Shown piece after piece: positions 17,322 to 27,006 of a stretch of 64,000 nt of DNA; position 1 is the stretch's first letter, and each line of letters begins with the position of its first letter. Below the pieces are notes generated by a model, which was not told where the DNA came from, ran no database searches, and saw only the letters and a program-made list of their open reading frames with translations. Origin of the DNA: Sphingopyxis sp. UBA6723. Lineage in GTDB: Bacteria > Pseudomonadota > Alphaproteobacteria > Sphingomonadales > Sphingomonadaceae. The stretch covers positions 381,717 to 445,716 of the forward strand of contig NZ_DKIH01000013.1 of NCBI RefSeq assembly GCF_002454115.1. Reading direction: 5' to 3'. A program made the translations under genes and the position numbers.

Positions 17322-17807
17322 TCAGCTATAGGCGATCCAGCGGCCCAGTCCCCCGACAGTCAGCCACAAGGCGAGCGACAACGCCGCCATCGCGCGCGCC
17401 GCGACGGGCGCGCTGCCGCGCCAGTTGTCGACCTTTGCCCGCCAGAGCAGGCGGAAGGCGGCCGCATTGACCAGAGCAAGTGCAATGACGACCAGCTTGC
17501 GCGCAAAGGTCTGTGACCCGGCCAGCGCGTCGCCGTCCGCCGCGAACAATATCGTCCCGCTCGCGGCCACCACGAACAGCCCGCCAATGGCGATGGGGGT
17601 CAACGCGCGCGACAGCGCCGCGATCGGTAATGTCCGCCACAGGCCGACAACGCGCAAATCGACGACACCGATCCCGCCCACCAGCATCACCAGTCCCAAA
17701 AGGTGGAGCGTGTTGGCGACCGGATAAACCAGCGCCGACCCACGCGCCCACGGCCCGATACCGACGGCATCAAGCCACATCGCGGCGGCGGACAGCAGCG
17801 GTTCCAC
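17322..17807 (-). CDS. Four-helix inner-membrane protein (DUF6644-like)
   Basis: 161 residues. Segments ANTLHLLGLVMLVGGIGVVD, IGGLFVVAASGTILFAAD, ARKLVVIALALVNAAAFRLL and MAALSLALWLTVGGLGRWIA are hydrophobic, and an early His (TLHLLG) is conserved in this type of protein and could bind heme or metal. The start is a GTG; an internal ATG nine codons later (MWLDAVGIG) is the alternative. It follows the DUF6152-like gene by 10 bases on the same strand, and such pairs recur in proteobacteria. Function is unknown. Confidence 0.75.
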   Translation of the reverse strand: MEPLLSAAAMWLDAVGIGPWARGSALVYPVANTLHLLGLVMLVGGIGVVDLRVVGLWRTLPIAALSRALTPIAIGGLFVVAASGTILFAADGDALAGSQTFARKLVVIALALVNAAAFRLLWRAKVDNWRGSAPVAARAMAALSLALWLTVGGLGRWIAYS

Positions 17808-17817
17808 GCCGCGCTGC

Positions 17818-18168
17818 TCAGCGCAGCTCGACCGTCTTTTTCCCGATCATCACGCGTTCGATGCGCATCTCTGCGGTGCCATCGCGGCGGAGATAGCCCG
17901 TCAGGCGCACGGGCTTGCCCGGCTCGACTTCAGCGCGCGACAACCCGCGCGCTTCCATGCGGCTGGTCGGCGCCAGGATGACGTCCCACAGCTTGCCTTT
18001 CCAGCGCATCTTGGCGGCGCCATGCGGGTTGCCCCATGATAGTTCGGCAAAGGTTCCATTCAATGTCACCGGCTTGCTCTCGTCATACGACGACCAGCCG
18101 TGGTGCGCGGCAACGGGAACCGCGATACCGGCCAGCGCCGCGGCCGCGATCAGCATGGGAAAACGCAT
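17818..18168 (-). CDS. Secreted DUF6152-like protein
   Basis: 116 residues with a signal peptide (MRFPMLIAAAALAGIAVPVAA, then HHGWSSYD). The HHGWSSYDESKPVTLNG opening and GNPHGAAKMRW block are characteristic of DUF6152, small periplasmic beta proteins. The mature N-terminal His-His could bind metal, which is an inference. It is upstream of and nearly contiguous with the four-helix membrane protein, so the pair probably works together at the envelope. Confidence 0.8.
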   Translation of the reverse strand: MRFPMLIAAAALAGIAVPVAAHHGWSSYDESKPVTLNGTFAELSWGNPHGAAKMRWKGKLWDVILAPTSRMEARGLSRAEVEPGKPVRLTGYLRRDGTAEMRIERVMIGKKTVELR

Positions 18169-18237
18169 GTTCAGTCTCCTTCTGCCCCTCGGGAGAAGGC
18201 TACTAACGCTGGGCTACAAGTGCAAGTCGGCCTGCAA

Positions 18238-19764
18238 TCAATAGGTCCGGCCGATCAGCACGCGTTCGACCGCGCGTTCGCCGGTGAAGAAGCAACTGCC
18301 GTCAGCAGGTGCGGCGTCCATCGGGGTATTGCGCATCGTCAGCTTGAGAGCCTTCAACTGCTCGACGATCTTGTCGAGCACCGCCCCGGTCGGGCGCGCC
18401 CATTGTACTTCGGCCCACCCGACGAACTTGTCGTCGCCTTTGAAATGTGCGGCCAGGTCGGTGACGTCGCGGCGGATATTCGCGTCGAGGCGCTGCTTGG
18501 CTTCGGCGTGCAGGCTCGTCTGAATATCTTCCAGTGTAGCAACCGCGTTCGCGATGAAATCGCCCTTCGCGATAAACGCCGAATTGAGCTTGCCGTCGTC
18601 CTTGTACAGCCGGTCGCGGCGGATCACCGCCACATTGCCGCCCGCGACGTCGCGCGGCCCGATTTCGAGAATGATCGGCGCGCCCTTCTTGACCCAGCCC
18701 CAGCGCTTGGTCTGCGCCTTGTTGGCACCCGCATCGAGGTGGACGCGCAGCGGCTCACGGAAGGCGTCGAGCGCTTTCAGTTCGGTTTCGATGCCGCGGC
18801 AATAGTCCAGGATCGCCGCATCCTCTTCATTGTCGCGCAGCATCGGCACGATGACGATCTGGTGCGGCGCGATACGCGGCGGACAGCGCAGGCCGTCGTC
18901 GTCGCCATGCGTCATGATGACGCCGCCGATCATCCGCGTCGACACGCCCCAGCTCGTCGTGTGGCACAGGCTGTGGCCGCCATCCTTGTCCTGATAGCGG
19001 ATCCCTGCCGCTTCGGCGAAGCCGGTGCCGAGGTAATGCGACGTCCCGGCCTGCAACGCCTTGCCGTCCTGCATCATCGCTTCGATCGAATAGGTCGCGA
19101 CGGCGCCGGGGAAACGTTCATTCTCGGGTTTTTCACCTGCGACCACCGGCATCGCCAGCACATCTTCGGCAAAGGCGCGATACATTTCGAGCGCGCGCAG
19201 CGTCTCCGCCATCGCGTCAGCCTTGTCGGCGTGCGCGGTATGGCCTTCCTGCCACAGGAATTCGCTGGTGCGCAGGAACATGCGCGTGCGCATTTCCCAG
19301 CGCACGACATTCGCCCACTGATTGACCTTCAGCGGCAGGTCGCGCCAGCTTTGCACCCAGCGGCTCATCGCGGCGCCGATCACGGTTTCCGAGGTGGGGC
19401 GGACGATCAGCGGCTCTTCCAGCTTCGCTTCGGGATCGGGGATCAGCTTGCCCTTGCCATCCTGAATCAAGCGATGATGCGTGACGACCGCCATTTCCTT
19501 GGCAAAGCCATCGACATGATCGGCTTCCTTCTCAAAAAAGCTCAAGGGAATGAACAGCGGGAAATAGCAGTTCTGGACCCCGGCATCCTTGATCGCGGCG
19601 TCCATGACGGTCTGGATGCGTTCCCAGATGCCATAGCCCCACGGCTTGATCACCATGCAGCCGCGCACGCCCGATTCCTCGGCGAGGTCGGCTTCGGCAA
19701 TGACGTCCTGATACCAGGCCGCGAAGTCGGCCTGCCGGGTTACGCTGAGCGCATGTTTGACCAT
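18238..19764 (-). CDS. proS: Prolyl-tRNA synthetase, archaeal/eukaryal type
   Basis: 508 residues. The protein starts with ALSVTRQADFAAWYQDVIAE and GCMVIKPWGYGIWERIQ, and has motif 2-like RMFLRTSEFLWQEGHTAH and motif 3-like GGVIMTHGDDDGLRCPPRIA. It lacks the bacterial INS editing insertion and ends in a C-terminal Tyr (GRTY), as A/E-type enzymes do. It charges tRNA-Pro. No second proS is in the window. PhaR lies upstream on the same strand. Confidence 0.95.
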   Translation of the reverse strand: MVKHALSVTRQADFAAWYQDVIAEADLAEESGVRGCMVIKPWGYGIWERIQTVMDAAIKDAGVQNCYFPLFIPLSFFEKEADHVDGFAKEMAVVTHHRLIQDGKGKLIPDPEAKLEEPLIVRPTSETVIGAAMSRWVQSWRDLPLKVNQWANVVRWEMRTRMFLRTSEFLWQEGHTAHADKADAMAETLRALEMYRAFAEDVLAMPVVAGEKPENERFPGAVATYSIEAMMQDGKALQAGTSHYLGTGFAEAAGIRYQDKDGGHSLCHTTSWGVSTRMIGGVIMTHGDDDGLRCPPRIAPHQIVIVPMLRDNEEDAAILDYCRGIETELKALDAFREPLRVHLDAGANKAQTKRWGWVKKGAPIILEIGPRDVAGGNVAVIRRDRLYKDDGKLNSAFIAKGDFIANAVATLEDIQTSLHAEAKQRLDANIRRDVTDLAAHFKGDDKFVGWAEVQWARPTGAVLDKIVEQLKALKLTMRNTPMDAAPADGSCFFTGERAVERVLIGRTY

Positions 19765-19811
19765 GAAATTTCCGTATTCTGTCGCTGGGGGCGGAAGAGC
19801 GCCCGGTCCAC

Positions 19812-20348
19812 TTATTTCTTGGCGAGTTCCGCCTTGAGCGCGGCCACTTCGGCCTTCAACGCTGCAATTTCCGCGTCCTTCGCCTTGCTTGCGCCAGCGC
19901 CCGGGATGAATGCGCCCGCCGCCTGCTGGAACATCTCCATATTGCGCCGCGTCAGCTCCGCAAGCGGGTTTGACCCGAGTACGCCATCGAACGCAGCGCG
20001 GACATCCTGCTGATTCTTGCGGAATGCGGTCATCGACGCTTCCAGATATTGCGGCACCATCGACTGCATCTTGTCGCCATACATACCGATCAGGTGACGC
20101 AGGAAATTGACCGGCAACAGCGTTTCGCCGCGCGTTTCCTCGTCCATGATGATCTGCGTCAGGACATTATGCGTGATGTCATCGCCGCTCTTGGCATCGA
20201 CAACGCGAAATTCACGGCCATCGCGGACCATCGTGCCCAGGTCCTCAAGTGTTATGTAACAGCTGCGTTCGGTGTCATAGAGCCGCCGGTTGGCGTATTT
20301 CTTGATCGTGACGACGCCATCGTCCGCCGTCGTCTTGGACTTCGCCAT
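19812..20348 (-). CDS. phaR: Polyhydroxyalkanoate synthesis repressor PhaR
   Basis: 178 residues from the ATG chosen (MAKSKTTADDG); the longer reading adds a poorly conserved leader. The PHB_acc N-terminal DNA-binding segment is clear (VTIKKYANRRLYDTERSCYI, then LEDLGTMVRDG). The PHB_acc central part (DITHNVLTQIIMDEE) and a C-terminal Ala/Lys/Glu coiled coil (EIAALKAEVAALKAELAKK) follow. PhaR senses PHA granules and represses phasin genes. No pha structural gene is in the window. Confidence 0.92.
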   Translation of the reverse strand: MAKSKTTADDGVVTIKKYANRRLYDTERSCYITLEDLGTMVRDGREFRVVDAKSGDDITHNVLTQIIMDEETRGETLLPVNFLRHLIGMYGDKMQSMVPQYLEASMTAFRKNQQDVRAAFDGVLGSNPLAELTRRNMEMFQQAAGAFIPGAGASKAKDAEIAALKAEVAALKAELAKK

Positions 20349-20856
20349 CTTGACCCGCGCTCCTTTTGTTTCCGCATAATGACGACCGCGCCGCGCGGGA
20401 TCTTCGCTTGTTGAGGGCAATAGCATCAATTTATGATGCATCGCAACATGGCGTCGCGGGCCGAACCCGATTCGGCGCGCCTCGGCGCCATCAAGAAGCC
20501 GGTGGGTGTACGCCCCATGTTGCCGCCAACCTGGACGTCGTCCGGGATTAGCTCGCTCGCACCCCCCCGGTTTCCTCGCGATTAAGCAAGATCGTTTCCC
20601 ATGAAACTGTTTGGTTGATATAAAGGAATGCTTGGATCGTTCAAGACAAGCCGTTCATTTCACAATTTGATCAGGTCCCACGGATGCTCCTGGGCACAGC
20701 CTGCATCAACGCCTGTTGCAAAAATAACACAGCAGCTGATGGGAAACGTACCGGTGTAAGATTTCTGCCATCAAAGACTTGTGCGAGTGAAACTTTCCCG
20801 CTTTCTTTCCTCCAAGCCGTTCTCTTTCTGTTGAACGGTCAACCGGGGAATATATC
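20349..20856. other. Gene-free 508-base region between phaR and the TonB receptor
   Basis: Divergent promoters are expected here. I see no convincing coding frame. The part from about 20580 is AT-richer than its surroundings (TTTGGTTGATATAAAGG and similar) and precedes the receptor ATG by 250 bases, leaving room for a long leader. No riboswitch fold can be proposed with confidence by eye. Confidence 0.5.
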
Positions 20857-23800
20857 ATGAAAAAAACCAGCCTGCTTTTGCGGGGTACCGCCTTGTCGCT
20901 CGCTTTGCTCGGCGCGACTCCCGCCTTTGCACAAGATGATCCTGTGGCACCAACCGATTCATCCGAAGATGCTAGTGACGGCAACGTCATTGTTGTGACC
21001 GGCTCGCGCATCTTGAATCGTCCCAACCTTGAAGCATCAATTCCGATCACCTCGGTCGATGCAGAAGACCTGCTCGGAACCGGTGAGCTTTCGCTGGGCG
21101 ATATGCTGAACCGCCTTCCGCAACTGCGTTCAACCTTCACCCAAGCGAACTCGACCGCTGCGATCGGTACGTCGGGTCTCAATCTGCTCGATTTGCGCGG
21201 TTTGGGTACGACCCGGACGCTGGTGCTGGTAAACGGACGTCGCTCGGTTACCTCGACGCCAGGCACGTACCGCGTCGATACCAACACGATCCCGACCGAA
21301 TTGCTCGAACGCGTTGACCTCGTCACCGGTGGCAACTCGGCGGTTTATGGTTCGGATGCTATTTCAGGCGTGGTGAACTTCATCCTGAAGCGCGATTATG
21401 ACGGCTTTGCCGTCAACGCGCAGGGCGGTGTTTCCAGCCGCGGCGATCGCGGATCGCATCAGATCAGCGCGGTATTCGGCCGCAATTTCGCCGACGGTCG
21501 TGGCAATATCGCCATCTCGGGCGGCTATGCCAATTCCAGAACGCTCCTGTTCTCTGATCGCAATGCTCAGACTGGCGCTTTCACCGGCACGCCGGGCTTT
21601 GCAACCGTCGACAATACGTTCGGCGAGCCGCCTGCTGGTGATGGCATTCCAGATACCGCCTTTTTCGATGCCTTCCCGGGCGCAACCTTTGGCAATGCTT
21701 CGCTGGGCGGCGCCGTTTTGACTTCGTGTCCCGCACCGACGGCGACAAACGCGGCTCAGCGTGCGCTTGTCTGCGCGCCGGGGCTGACGCCTACCGGTAC
21801 CCGTATCGCCGACAACTATATGTTCCAGCCGGGCGGCACTTTGTTGCGCAACGTTCCCGCCATCGATCTGCGTCAGGTCGGCGGCGGCATCCGCGGCGGC
21901 CTTGGCGCCAGCGGCGTTGAGGGCGCGATGTTGCTGCCGGGTCTGAAGCGTTACAACGCAACGCTTCTTGCCCGCTATGAATTCTCGCCGGCGGCGGAAG
22001 TCTTCTTCGAGGGCAAATATGTCAACATCACGGCCAATCAGACGTCGACCCAGCCGGTCGCGCTCTCGTTGGGCGGCACGACATCGACCTTCTTCCTCGA
22101 CAACCCCTATTTGTCACCGCAAGCGTTCTCGACGCTTCAGTCGATCTTCAATACGACGTCGACGACAGGCGGCTTCTCCATGATCCGTTTCCTGAACGAC
22201 ATCGGGACGCGTACCGAAGATCATGAACGTGAAACCTGGAGCCTCGTCGGCGGCGTGCGCGGCGATATCAGTTCGTCGGGCAACCTGCGCTACGAAGTGG
22301 CTCTGAACTGGGGTCGTACCGAGACATATTATGAAGCAGGCGGTCACTTTATTTCCGCCAAGTTCAACAATGCGGTCAACGCTGTACGGTCAAACGGACA
22401 AATTGTGTGCCGTATCAACGCCGATGCGATCACGACCAACGACGACCCCAACTGCCGTCCGATCAATCTGTTCGGCGAGGGAGCTCCGCTGACCACGCCC
22501 GACGGGCTGGCTTATGCGTCGTACACGCCGTTCCGGGAACAATGGGCGGAAATGTTCAATGCCACGGCCTTTATCTCGGGCGATACGTCGGGCTTGTTCG
22601 AACTCCCCGGTGGTCCGATCGGCTTCGCGGTTGGCGTTGAATATCGGAGGGAAGACGCTTTCTCGGGCTATGATGCTGAAACAACGGCTGGCCGGACAAC
22701 GCTGAACGCGTTTGCCGCCTTCGACCCGCCGTCGATCACCAGCAAGGAGCTCTATGGCGAAATCCGCATTCCGCTCCTTGCCGACATGCCGCTGGCTGAA
22801 GAGCTGACGGTCGAGGCGTCGGGACGCATGTCAGACTACAGCAACATCGCGAAGAAGGTGTATGCCTATAACGTTGGCGTCATCTATTCGCCGTTCAACG
22901 GTGTGCGTCTGCGCGCTGGCTATGCGCGTTCGGTACGGACGCCAAACTTGTCGGATAACTACGCAGCACAGGCCGAAACCTTCCAGAATGGCTTCGTCGA
23001 TCCGTGCAGTCAGACCGTCATCAACCAGAACCCCAACCGCGCTCGCAACTGCGCCGCAGCTGGTATCCCAACCGTTCTGCAATTGCCGGATGGCTCGACA
23101 ACGCCTTGGGTCAACACGCCAGCATCGGGTATTTCGGGCTTCAATGAAGGGAACCTGAACCTGACGCCGGAAATCGGCAAGAACCTGACCTTTGGTGCGG
23201 TGTTCCAGCCCCAGTTCATTCCGGGCCTCAGCTTGTCGGTTGATTACTATCGGATCAAGATTGATCAGGCGATTTCGTCGCTAACCGGTCAGACCCTGAT
23301 CAATCGCTGCTATGATGATTCGGTCGGCATCGACAATATCTATTGCGCAGCGATCTCGCGCCGTAGCACGCCGGGCAATCCGATCACCGACTTCACCTTC
23401 GATGGTCAGACCAACCGTACCGTGGGTGGCTTCCCGCAATTCAACTTTGCGCGGCTCGGCCCGTCGTTCATCAACCGTCCTTTGAACTACGCTTCGTTCA
23501 AGGCGTCGGGTATCGATGCGCAACTCGACTACACCTATCGCTTTAACGAAGATGTCCGGATTTCGCTCAACGGCGCACTGTCGTGGATCGAAAACCGCGA
23601 GTTCTTCACCTCGATCGCCGATCCGACGTTCTCGGATCGCGTCCACGGCGAACTGGGCGATCCGATCTGGGAAGGTAGCTTGGGCGTCACCCTCGTCGCC
23701 GGCGCGTGGGACATCGATTATGATTTCCGCTGGATCGGAAAGCAGGCGATTGCAACGTGGGAAACGCAGCACTCGCATCAGGGCCGTCCGCCGACAAATG

Positions 23801-24012
23801 CCGACGCGTTCCCGGTCAAATACTACCCCAGCATCGGCTACGTCGATCTGCAGGTGGGCTATACCGTCGACAAGAACTTCCGTTTCTTCGTCGGTATGGA
23901 CAATGTGTTCGACACGTTGCCGCCTTGGGGCTTGACCGGAACCGGCGATGGCAGCGCCATCTTCCCGGTCACCGGACGCTATATGTACGCAGGCGCGAAG
24001 TTCAAATTCTAA
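20857..24012 (+). CDS. TonB-dependent outer-membrane receptor
   Basis: 1051 residues. Signal peptide with cleavage near TPAFA-Q. A TonB-box/plug start follows (NVIVVTGSRI, residues 43-52), then the plug core (GDMLNRLPQLRSTF, LDLRGLGTTRTLVLVNGRR, ERVDLVTGGNSAVYGSDAISGVVN) and a long barrel ending in the aromatic KFKF. It is of the large sphingomonad/caulobacter class that imports oligosaccharides, siderophores or other organics; substrate cannot be read. Cys pairs (SCPAPTATNAAQRALVC, and others) suggest disulfides in outer loops. Codon use is less GC-extreme than that of its neighbours. It is monocistronic, with a strong terminator. Confidence 0.93.
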   Translation: MKKTSLLLRGTALSLALLGATPAFAQDDPVAPTDSSEDASDGNVIVVTGSRILNRPNLEASIPITSVDAEDLLGTGELSLGDMLNRLPQLRSTFTQANSTAAIGTSGLNLLDLRGLGTTRTLVLVNGRRSVTSTPGTYRVDTNTIPTELLERVDLVTGGNSAVYGSDAISGVVNFILKRDYDGFAVNAQGGVSSRGDRGSHQISAVFGRNFADGRGNIAISGGYANSRTLLFSDRNAQTGAFTGTPGFATVDNTFGEPPAGDGIPDTAFFDAFPGATFGNASLGGAVLTSCPAPTATNAAQRALVCAPGLTPTGTRIADNYMFQPGGTLLRNVPAIDLRQVGGGIRGGLGASGVEGAMLLPGLKRYNATLLARYEFSPAAEVFFEGKYVNITANQTSTQPVALSLGGTTSTFFLDNPYLSPQAFSTLQSIFNTTSTTGGFSMIRFLNDIGTRTEDHERETWSLVGGVRGDISSSGNLRYEVALNWGRTETYYEAGGHFISAKFNNAVNAVRSNGQIVCRINADAITTNDDPNCRPINLFGEGAPLTTPDGLAYASYTPFREQWAEMFNATAFISGDTSGLFELPGGPIGFAVGVEYRREDAFSGYDAETTAGRTTLNAFAAFDPPSITSKELYGEIRIPLLADMPLAEELTVEASGRMSDYSNIAKKVYAYNVGVIYSPFNGVRLRAGYARSVRTPNLSDNYAAQAETFQNGFVDPCSQTVINQNPNRARNCAAAGIPTVLQLPDGSTTPWVNTPASGISGFNEGNLNLTPEIGKNLTFGAVFQPQFIPGLSLSVDYYRIKIDQAISSLTGQTLINRCYDDSVGIDNIYCAAISRRSTPGNPITDFTFDGQTNRTVGGFPQFNFARLGPSFINRPLNYASFKASGIDAQLDYTYRFNEDVRISLNGALSWIENREFFTSIADPTFSDRVHGELGDPIWEGSLGVTLVAGAWDIDYDFRWIGKQAIATWETQHSHQGRPPTNADAFPVKYYPSIGYVDLQVGYTVDKNFRFFVGMDNVFDTLPPWGLTGTGDGSAIFPVTGRYMYAGAKFKF

Positions 24013-24036
24013 CCCGCGTCACCGGCACAAAGAGAA

Positions 24037-24066
24037 AGGGCCGCTCGTTGGAGCGGCCCTTTTTTT
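24037..24066 (+). terminator. Rho-independent terminator of the TonB receptor gene
   Basis: A perfect 10-base-pair stem AGGGCCGCTC / GAGCGGCCCT with loop GTTG is followed by a run of Ts. The other strand is also T-rich after the stem, so it may serve the convergent alr transcript too. Confidence 0.92.
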
Positions 24067-24083
24067 GTCTACGATAGCTGCGA

Positions 24084-25130
24084 TCAAGACCAGCGACGCT
24101 CGAACCGGCTCCCAAGCCCGGTCAGCAACTCATATTGCGACAGGCCACTGTGCGACGAAACAGGCGCCAGGTCATAATCGAGCATCAGCCAGTCGCCCTC
24201 GCCTAGTCCCTCCACATCGCTGGCGTCGAACGTCGTGATGTCCATCGACACGCGGCCGACAAGCGGCAGCGCCTGCCCCCGCCATGACGCACCGCCGTTG
24301 CCCGCGTGGCAGCGCAGATAGCCGTCGGCATAACCCAAATTCACCACTGCGATGCGGCTGTCGCGCGGCGCGGTCCACGCCGCGCCATAGCCGACCGTCT
24401 CACCCGCCGGGACCGTCCGCACTTGCAGCACGCGTGCCTCGGGGCGGGTGACCTGGCGGATATGGCCTGCAGCCTCGCGGCGCGGGATGCCGCCATAGAG
24501 CGCGATCCCCGGGCGGGTCAGGTCGAACGCATAGTCGGCGCCAAGGCAGATACCCGCGCTGTTCGCGAGGCTGTAACGCCGCGCCGTGATTTTTTCGCGC
24601 AGCGTGCGAAAGGCGGCGAGTTGCTGGCCATTCTGCTCGCTGTCCTCATCGGCCGACGCCAAATGGCTGTGCAGCGTTTCGATCATCAGCCCATCGAGCG
24701 CGCCGCCCATTGCCTCCTCAACGCGCAGTCCCAGCCGGTTCATGCCAGTGTCGACCATCACGTCGCACGGCCGCCCCTCACCCGCCGCCCGCCAGCGCTG
24801 CACCTGTTCAACACTGTTGAGCACCGGTCGCGCGGGGAGCAGGCGCGCGGCGACCATGTCGCTTTCGCCCACGCCGTGGAGGACCGATAGCGACACACCG
24901 GCAGGCAGCGGCATGAGCGCCGCCGCCTCGGCCCACGTCGCAACAAAAAAGTCGCGGCACCCAGCGGCCGCCAGATGCTGCATCACCGCGCGCGCGCCAA
25001 GGCCATAGCCATCGGCCTTGAGCGCCGCCCCGCACGCCGCCGCGCCGCTTTGCCGCGCCAGCCAGCGCCAGTTGGCAACAAGCGCTTCGGACGAAAGGCG
25101 CAGGCGGAGCGGTGACGGCACGGCAATCAT
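24084..25130 (-). CDS. alr: Alanine racemase
   Basis: 348 residues, slightly short for the family. The PLP lysine lies in GAALKADGYGLGA, the substrate-binding Arg in DTGMNRLGLR, and the second catalytic residue region is VGYGAAW with Tyr. The C-terminal beta domain has GYADGYLRCHAGNG and LVGRVSMDITT. It makes D-alanine for peptidoglycan. It lies 44 bases downstream of the MHS transporter gene on the same strand, probably cotranscribed with it. Confidence 0.94.
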   Translation of the reverse strand: MIAVPSPLRLRLSSEALVANWRWLARQSGAAACGAALKADGYGLGARAVMQHLAAAGCRDFFVATWAEAAALMPLPAGVSLSVLHGVGESDMVAARLLPARPVLNSVEQVQRWRAAGEGRPCDVMVDTGMNRLGLRVEEAMGGALDGLMIETLHSHLASADEDSEQNGQQLAAFRTLREKITARRYSLANSAGICLGADYAFDLTRPGIALYGGIPRREAAGHIRQVTRPEARVLQVRTVPAGETVGYGAAWTAPRDSRIAVVNLGYADGYLRCHAGNGGASWRGQALPLVGRVSMDITTFDASDVEGLGEGDWLMLDYDLAPVSSHSGLSQYELLTGLGSRFERRWS

Positions 25131-25174
25131 CCCTGCGCCCTATACGGCTTCGCGGGTCACGCCAATGGGGTCGA

Positions 25175-26809
25175 TCAGGCGGCGGGCGGCGCGCCGGGCG
25201 ATGCCTTGTCCCACTGCCCCTCGACCGGATCCTTGAGCATGAAGGCGGTGACGAGAAACGCGACCAGCACCACGGCCCATGTGTACCACAGCCCCGAATA
25301 GGCATTACCCGTCTTGGCGATGATAAAGCTTGCGATCAGCGGCAGGAAACCGCCGAAATAGCCGGTCCCGATATGATAGGGGATCGACAGCGACGAATAG
25401 CGCACATGCGGCGGGAACATCTCGGACAGCAGCGCTGCGACCGGGCCATAAGTAAAGCCCGACAGCGCGCTGAGCCCCAGCAGCGCGAGGAAGATGACCG
25501 CAATGCTCCCCCAGCCGGGGATCTGCTTGGCGAAATCATAACCGCTCGCCTCCAGCGCGGGTTGCAGCAACGACGGATCTTCGCTTGCCACCTCGCGGTC
25601 GCCGATGCGGATCTTGACGCGGTCGAACCCGCTATCGCTAGCCTCAACGGTATAGGGCACGCCGAGCCGGGTGAGCTCGCCGAGCGTCTTGCCGCAGGCG
25701 GTTTGCTGCTGCTGGGCAAAAGGATCGAAATCGCACCGCGATCCCGTGACCGTCACCGGCGCTGCCGCGGCGGCGGATTGCAAAGACGGATTGGCAACGC
25801 TGCCCATCCACCAGAACAGCGGGAACAACAGCACCAGCGTCACGCCATAACCCCACACGATCGGCTTCTTGCGTCCGACGCGATCGGACAAATGCCCGGC
25901 CCAGATGAAAAAGCCCATGCCGACCGCGGCGGCGCAGCCCACGATGATTTCGGCGGCGGTGTCCTCGACCTTCATCGGCCCTTTCAGGAATGAAAGGCCT
26001 GAGAACATCGCGGTGTACCAAATGACCGTCAGGCCAGCGGCGATCCCGAACAGCGCAATAAAGATGCGGCGCGGATTGCCGGGATAGGTGAAGCTTTCCT
26101 TCAGCGGGTTCTTCGCCAGTTCGCCCTGCGCTTTCATCGCTTGAAACACCGGGCTTTCCGACAGTTTCAGCCGCATCCACAGCGAGATCGCGAGCAGGAT
26201 CAGCGATAGCAGGAACGGCACCCGCCAGCCCCAGCTTTCCCACACTTCGGTTGGCATCAACGCTTTGCACCCCAGCACGACGACCAGGCTCAGCACAAAG
26301 CCACCGACGACGCTCGCCTGGATGAAGCTGGTGTAAAATCCGCGCTTTCCGGGGGGCGAATGTTCGGCGACATAAACCGCCGCGCCGCCATATTCGCCGC
26401 CGAGCGCCAGCCCCTGCAACACGCGGAGCAGAATAACGATAATCGGTGCAGCGATGCCGATCGTCGCCGCCGATGGAATCATGCCCACGCCGGCGGTCGC
26501 GACGCCCATCAAGGTGACGGTGACGAGAAATGTATATTTGCGCCCCAGCCGATCGCCCAAGAAGCCAAACAAGACGGCCCCGAGCGGGCGGAAGCCGAAC
26601 CCGACCGCGAACCCAGCCCACACGAGCAGGGTTTCTAGCGTAGCATTGTCGCTCGGGAAAAAGGCCTTGCCGATGATCGCGGCGAGCGTGCCATAGATGA
26701 AGAAGTCATACCACTCGAACACCGTCCCCGCCGACGAGGCGGCGATGACCATGCGGATTTCTTTTTGCGTCGGTTCGTAAACGGCGCCCGTGGCACTGGC
26801 TTCGGTCAT
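25175..26809 (-). CDS. MFS metabolite:H+ symporter (MHS family) with periplasmic insert
   Basis: 544 residues. MHS signatures: AGTVFEWYDFFIYGTLA in helix 1, GFLGDRLGRKYT loop 2-3, LLRVLQGLALGGEYGGAAVY, and GHLSDRVGRKKP in the second half. Family members carry dicarboxylates, osmolytes or aromatic acids. A hydrophilic stretch of about 95 residues (337-432) containing two Cys separates helices 8 and 9 and must lie in the periplasm if topology is standard. The ATG before TEASATGAVYEPTQKE is used; a longer frame runs into repeat sequence. Confidence 0.9.
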   Translation of the reverse strand: MTEASATGAVYEPTQKEIRMVIAASSAGTVFEWYDFFIYGTLAAIIGKAFFPSDNATLETLLVWAGFAVGFGFRPLGAVLFGFLGDRLGRKYTFLVTVTLMGVATAGVGMIPSAATIGIAAPIIVILLRVLQGLALGGEYGGAAVYVAEHSPPGKRGFYTSFIQASVVGGFVLSLVVVLGCKALMPTEVWESWGWRVPFLLSLILLAISLWMRLKLSESPVFQAMKAQGELAKNPLKESFTYPGNPRRIFIALFGIAAGLTVIWYTAMFSGLSFLKGPMKVEDTAAEIIVGCAAAVGMGFFIWAGHLSDRVGRKKPIVWGYGVTLVLLFPLFWWMGSVANPSLQSAAAAAPVTVTGSRCDFDPFAQQQQTACGKTLGELTRLGVPYTVEASDSGFDRVKIRIGDREVASEDPSLLQPALEASGYDFAKQIPGWGSIAVIFLALLGLSALSGFTYGPVAALLSEMFPPHVRYSSLSIPYHIGTGYFGGFLPLIASFIIAKTGNAYSGLWYTWAVVLVAFLVTAFMLKDPVEGQWDKASPGAPPAA

Positions 26810-26849
26810 ATAATTCTGGCTCCCCCACCCGTTCGGGCTTCTTTCTTTT

Positions 26850-26929
26850 CCGTTCGCATCGAGCGTAGCCGAGATGCCTCGCATGCATAGACGCCGCAAA
26901 GGTGTCTCGACTTCGCTCGACACGAACGG
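26850..26929. repeat. Family B palindromic repeat
   Basis: CCGTTCG at one end and CGAACGG at the other, with GTGTCTCGACTTCGCTCGAC on the right arm and a diverged copy on the left. It fills the gap between the divergent MHS transporter and cyclase-family genes. Sister copies are at 38263, 39795 and 42878. Confidence 0.85.
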
Positions 26930-27006
26930 TTACGCTACGTCTAGTTGCCCCATGGCTGTGCGCAAGTCTTCTTGGCGAGGACATCATAAGGTGGCAGACT
27001 GAGCAA

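Noticed and set aside
18100..20013. 637-codon plus-strand frame
   Set aside because: Antisense to proS and phaR; composition is His/Arg/Asp-rich, as expected for the complement of high-GC coding sequence.
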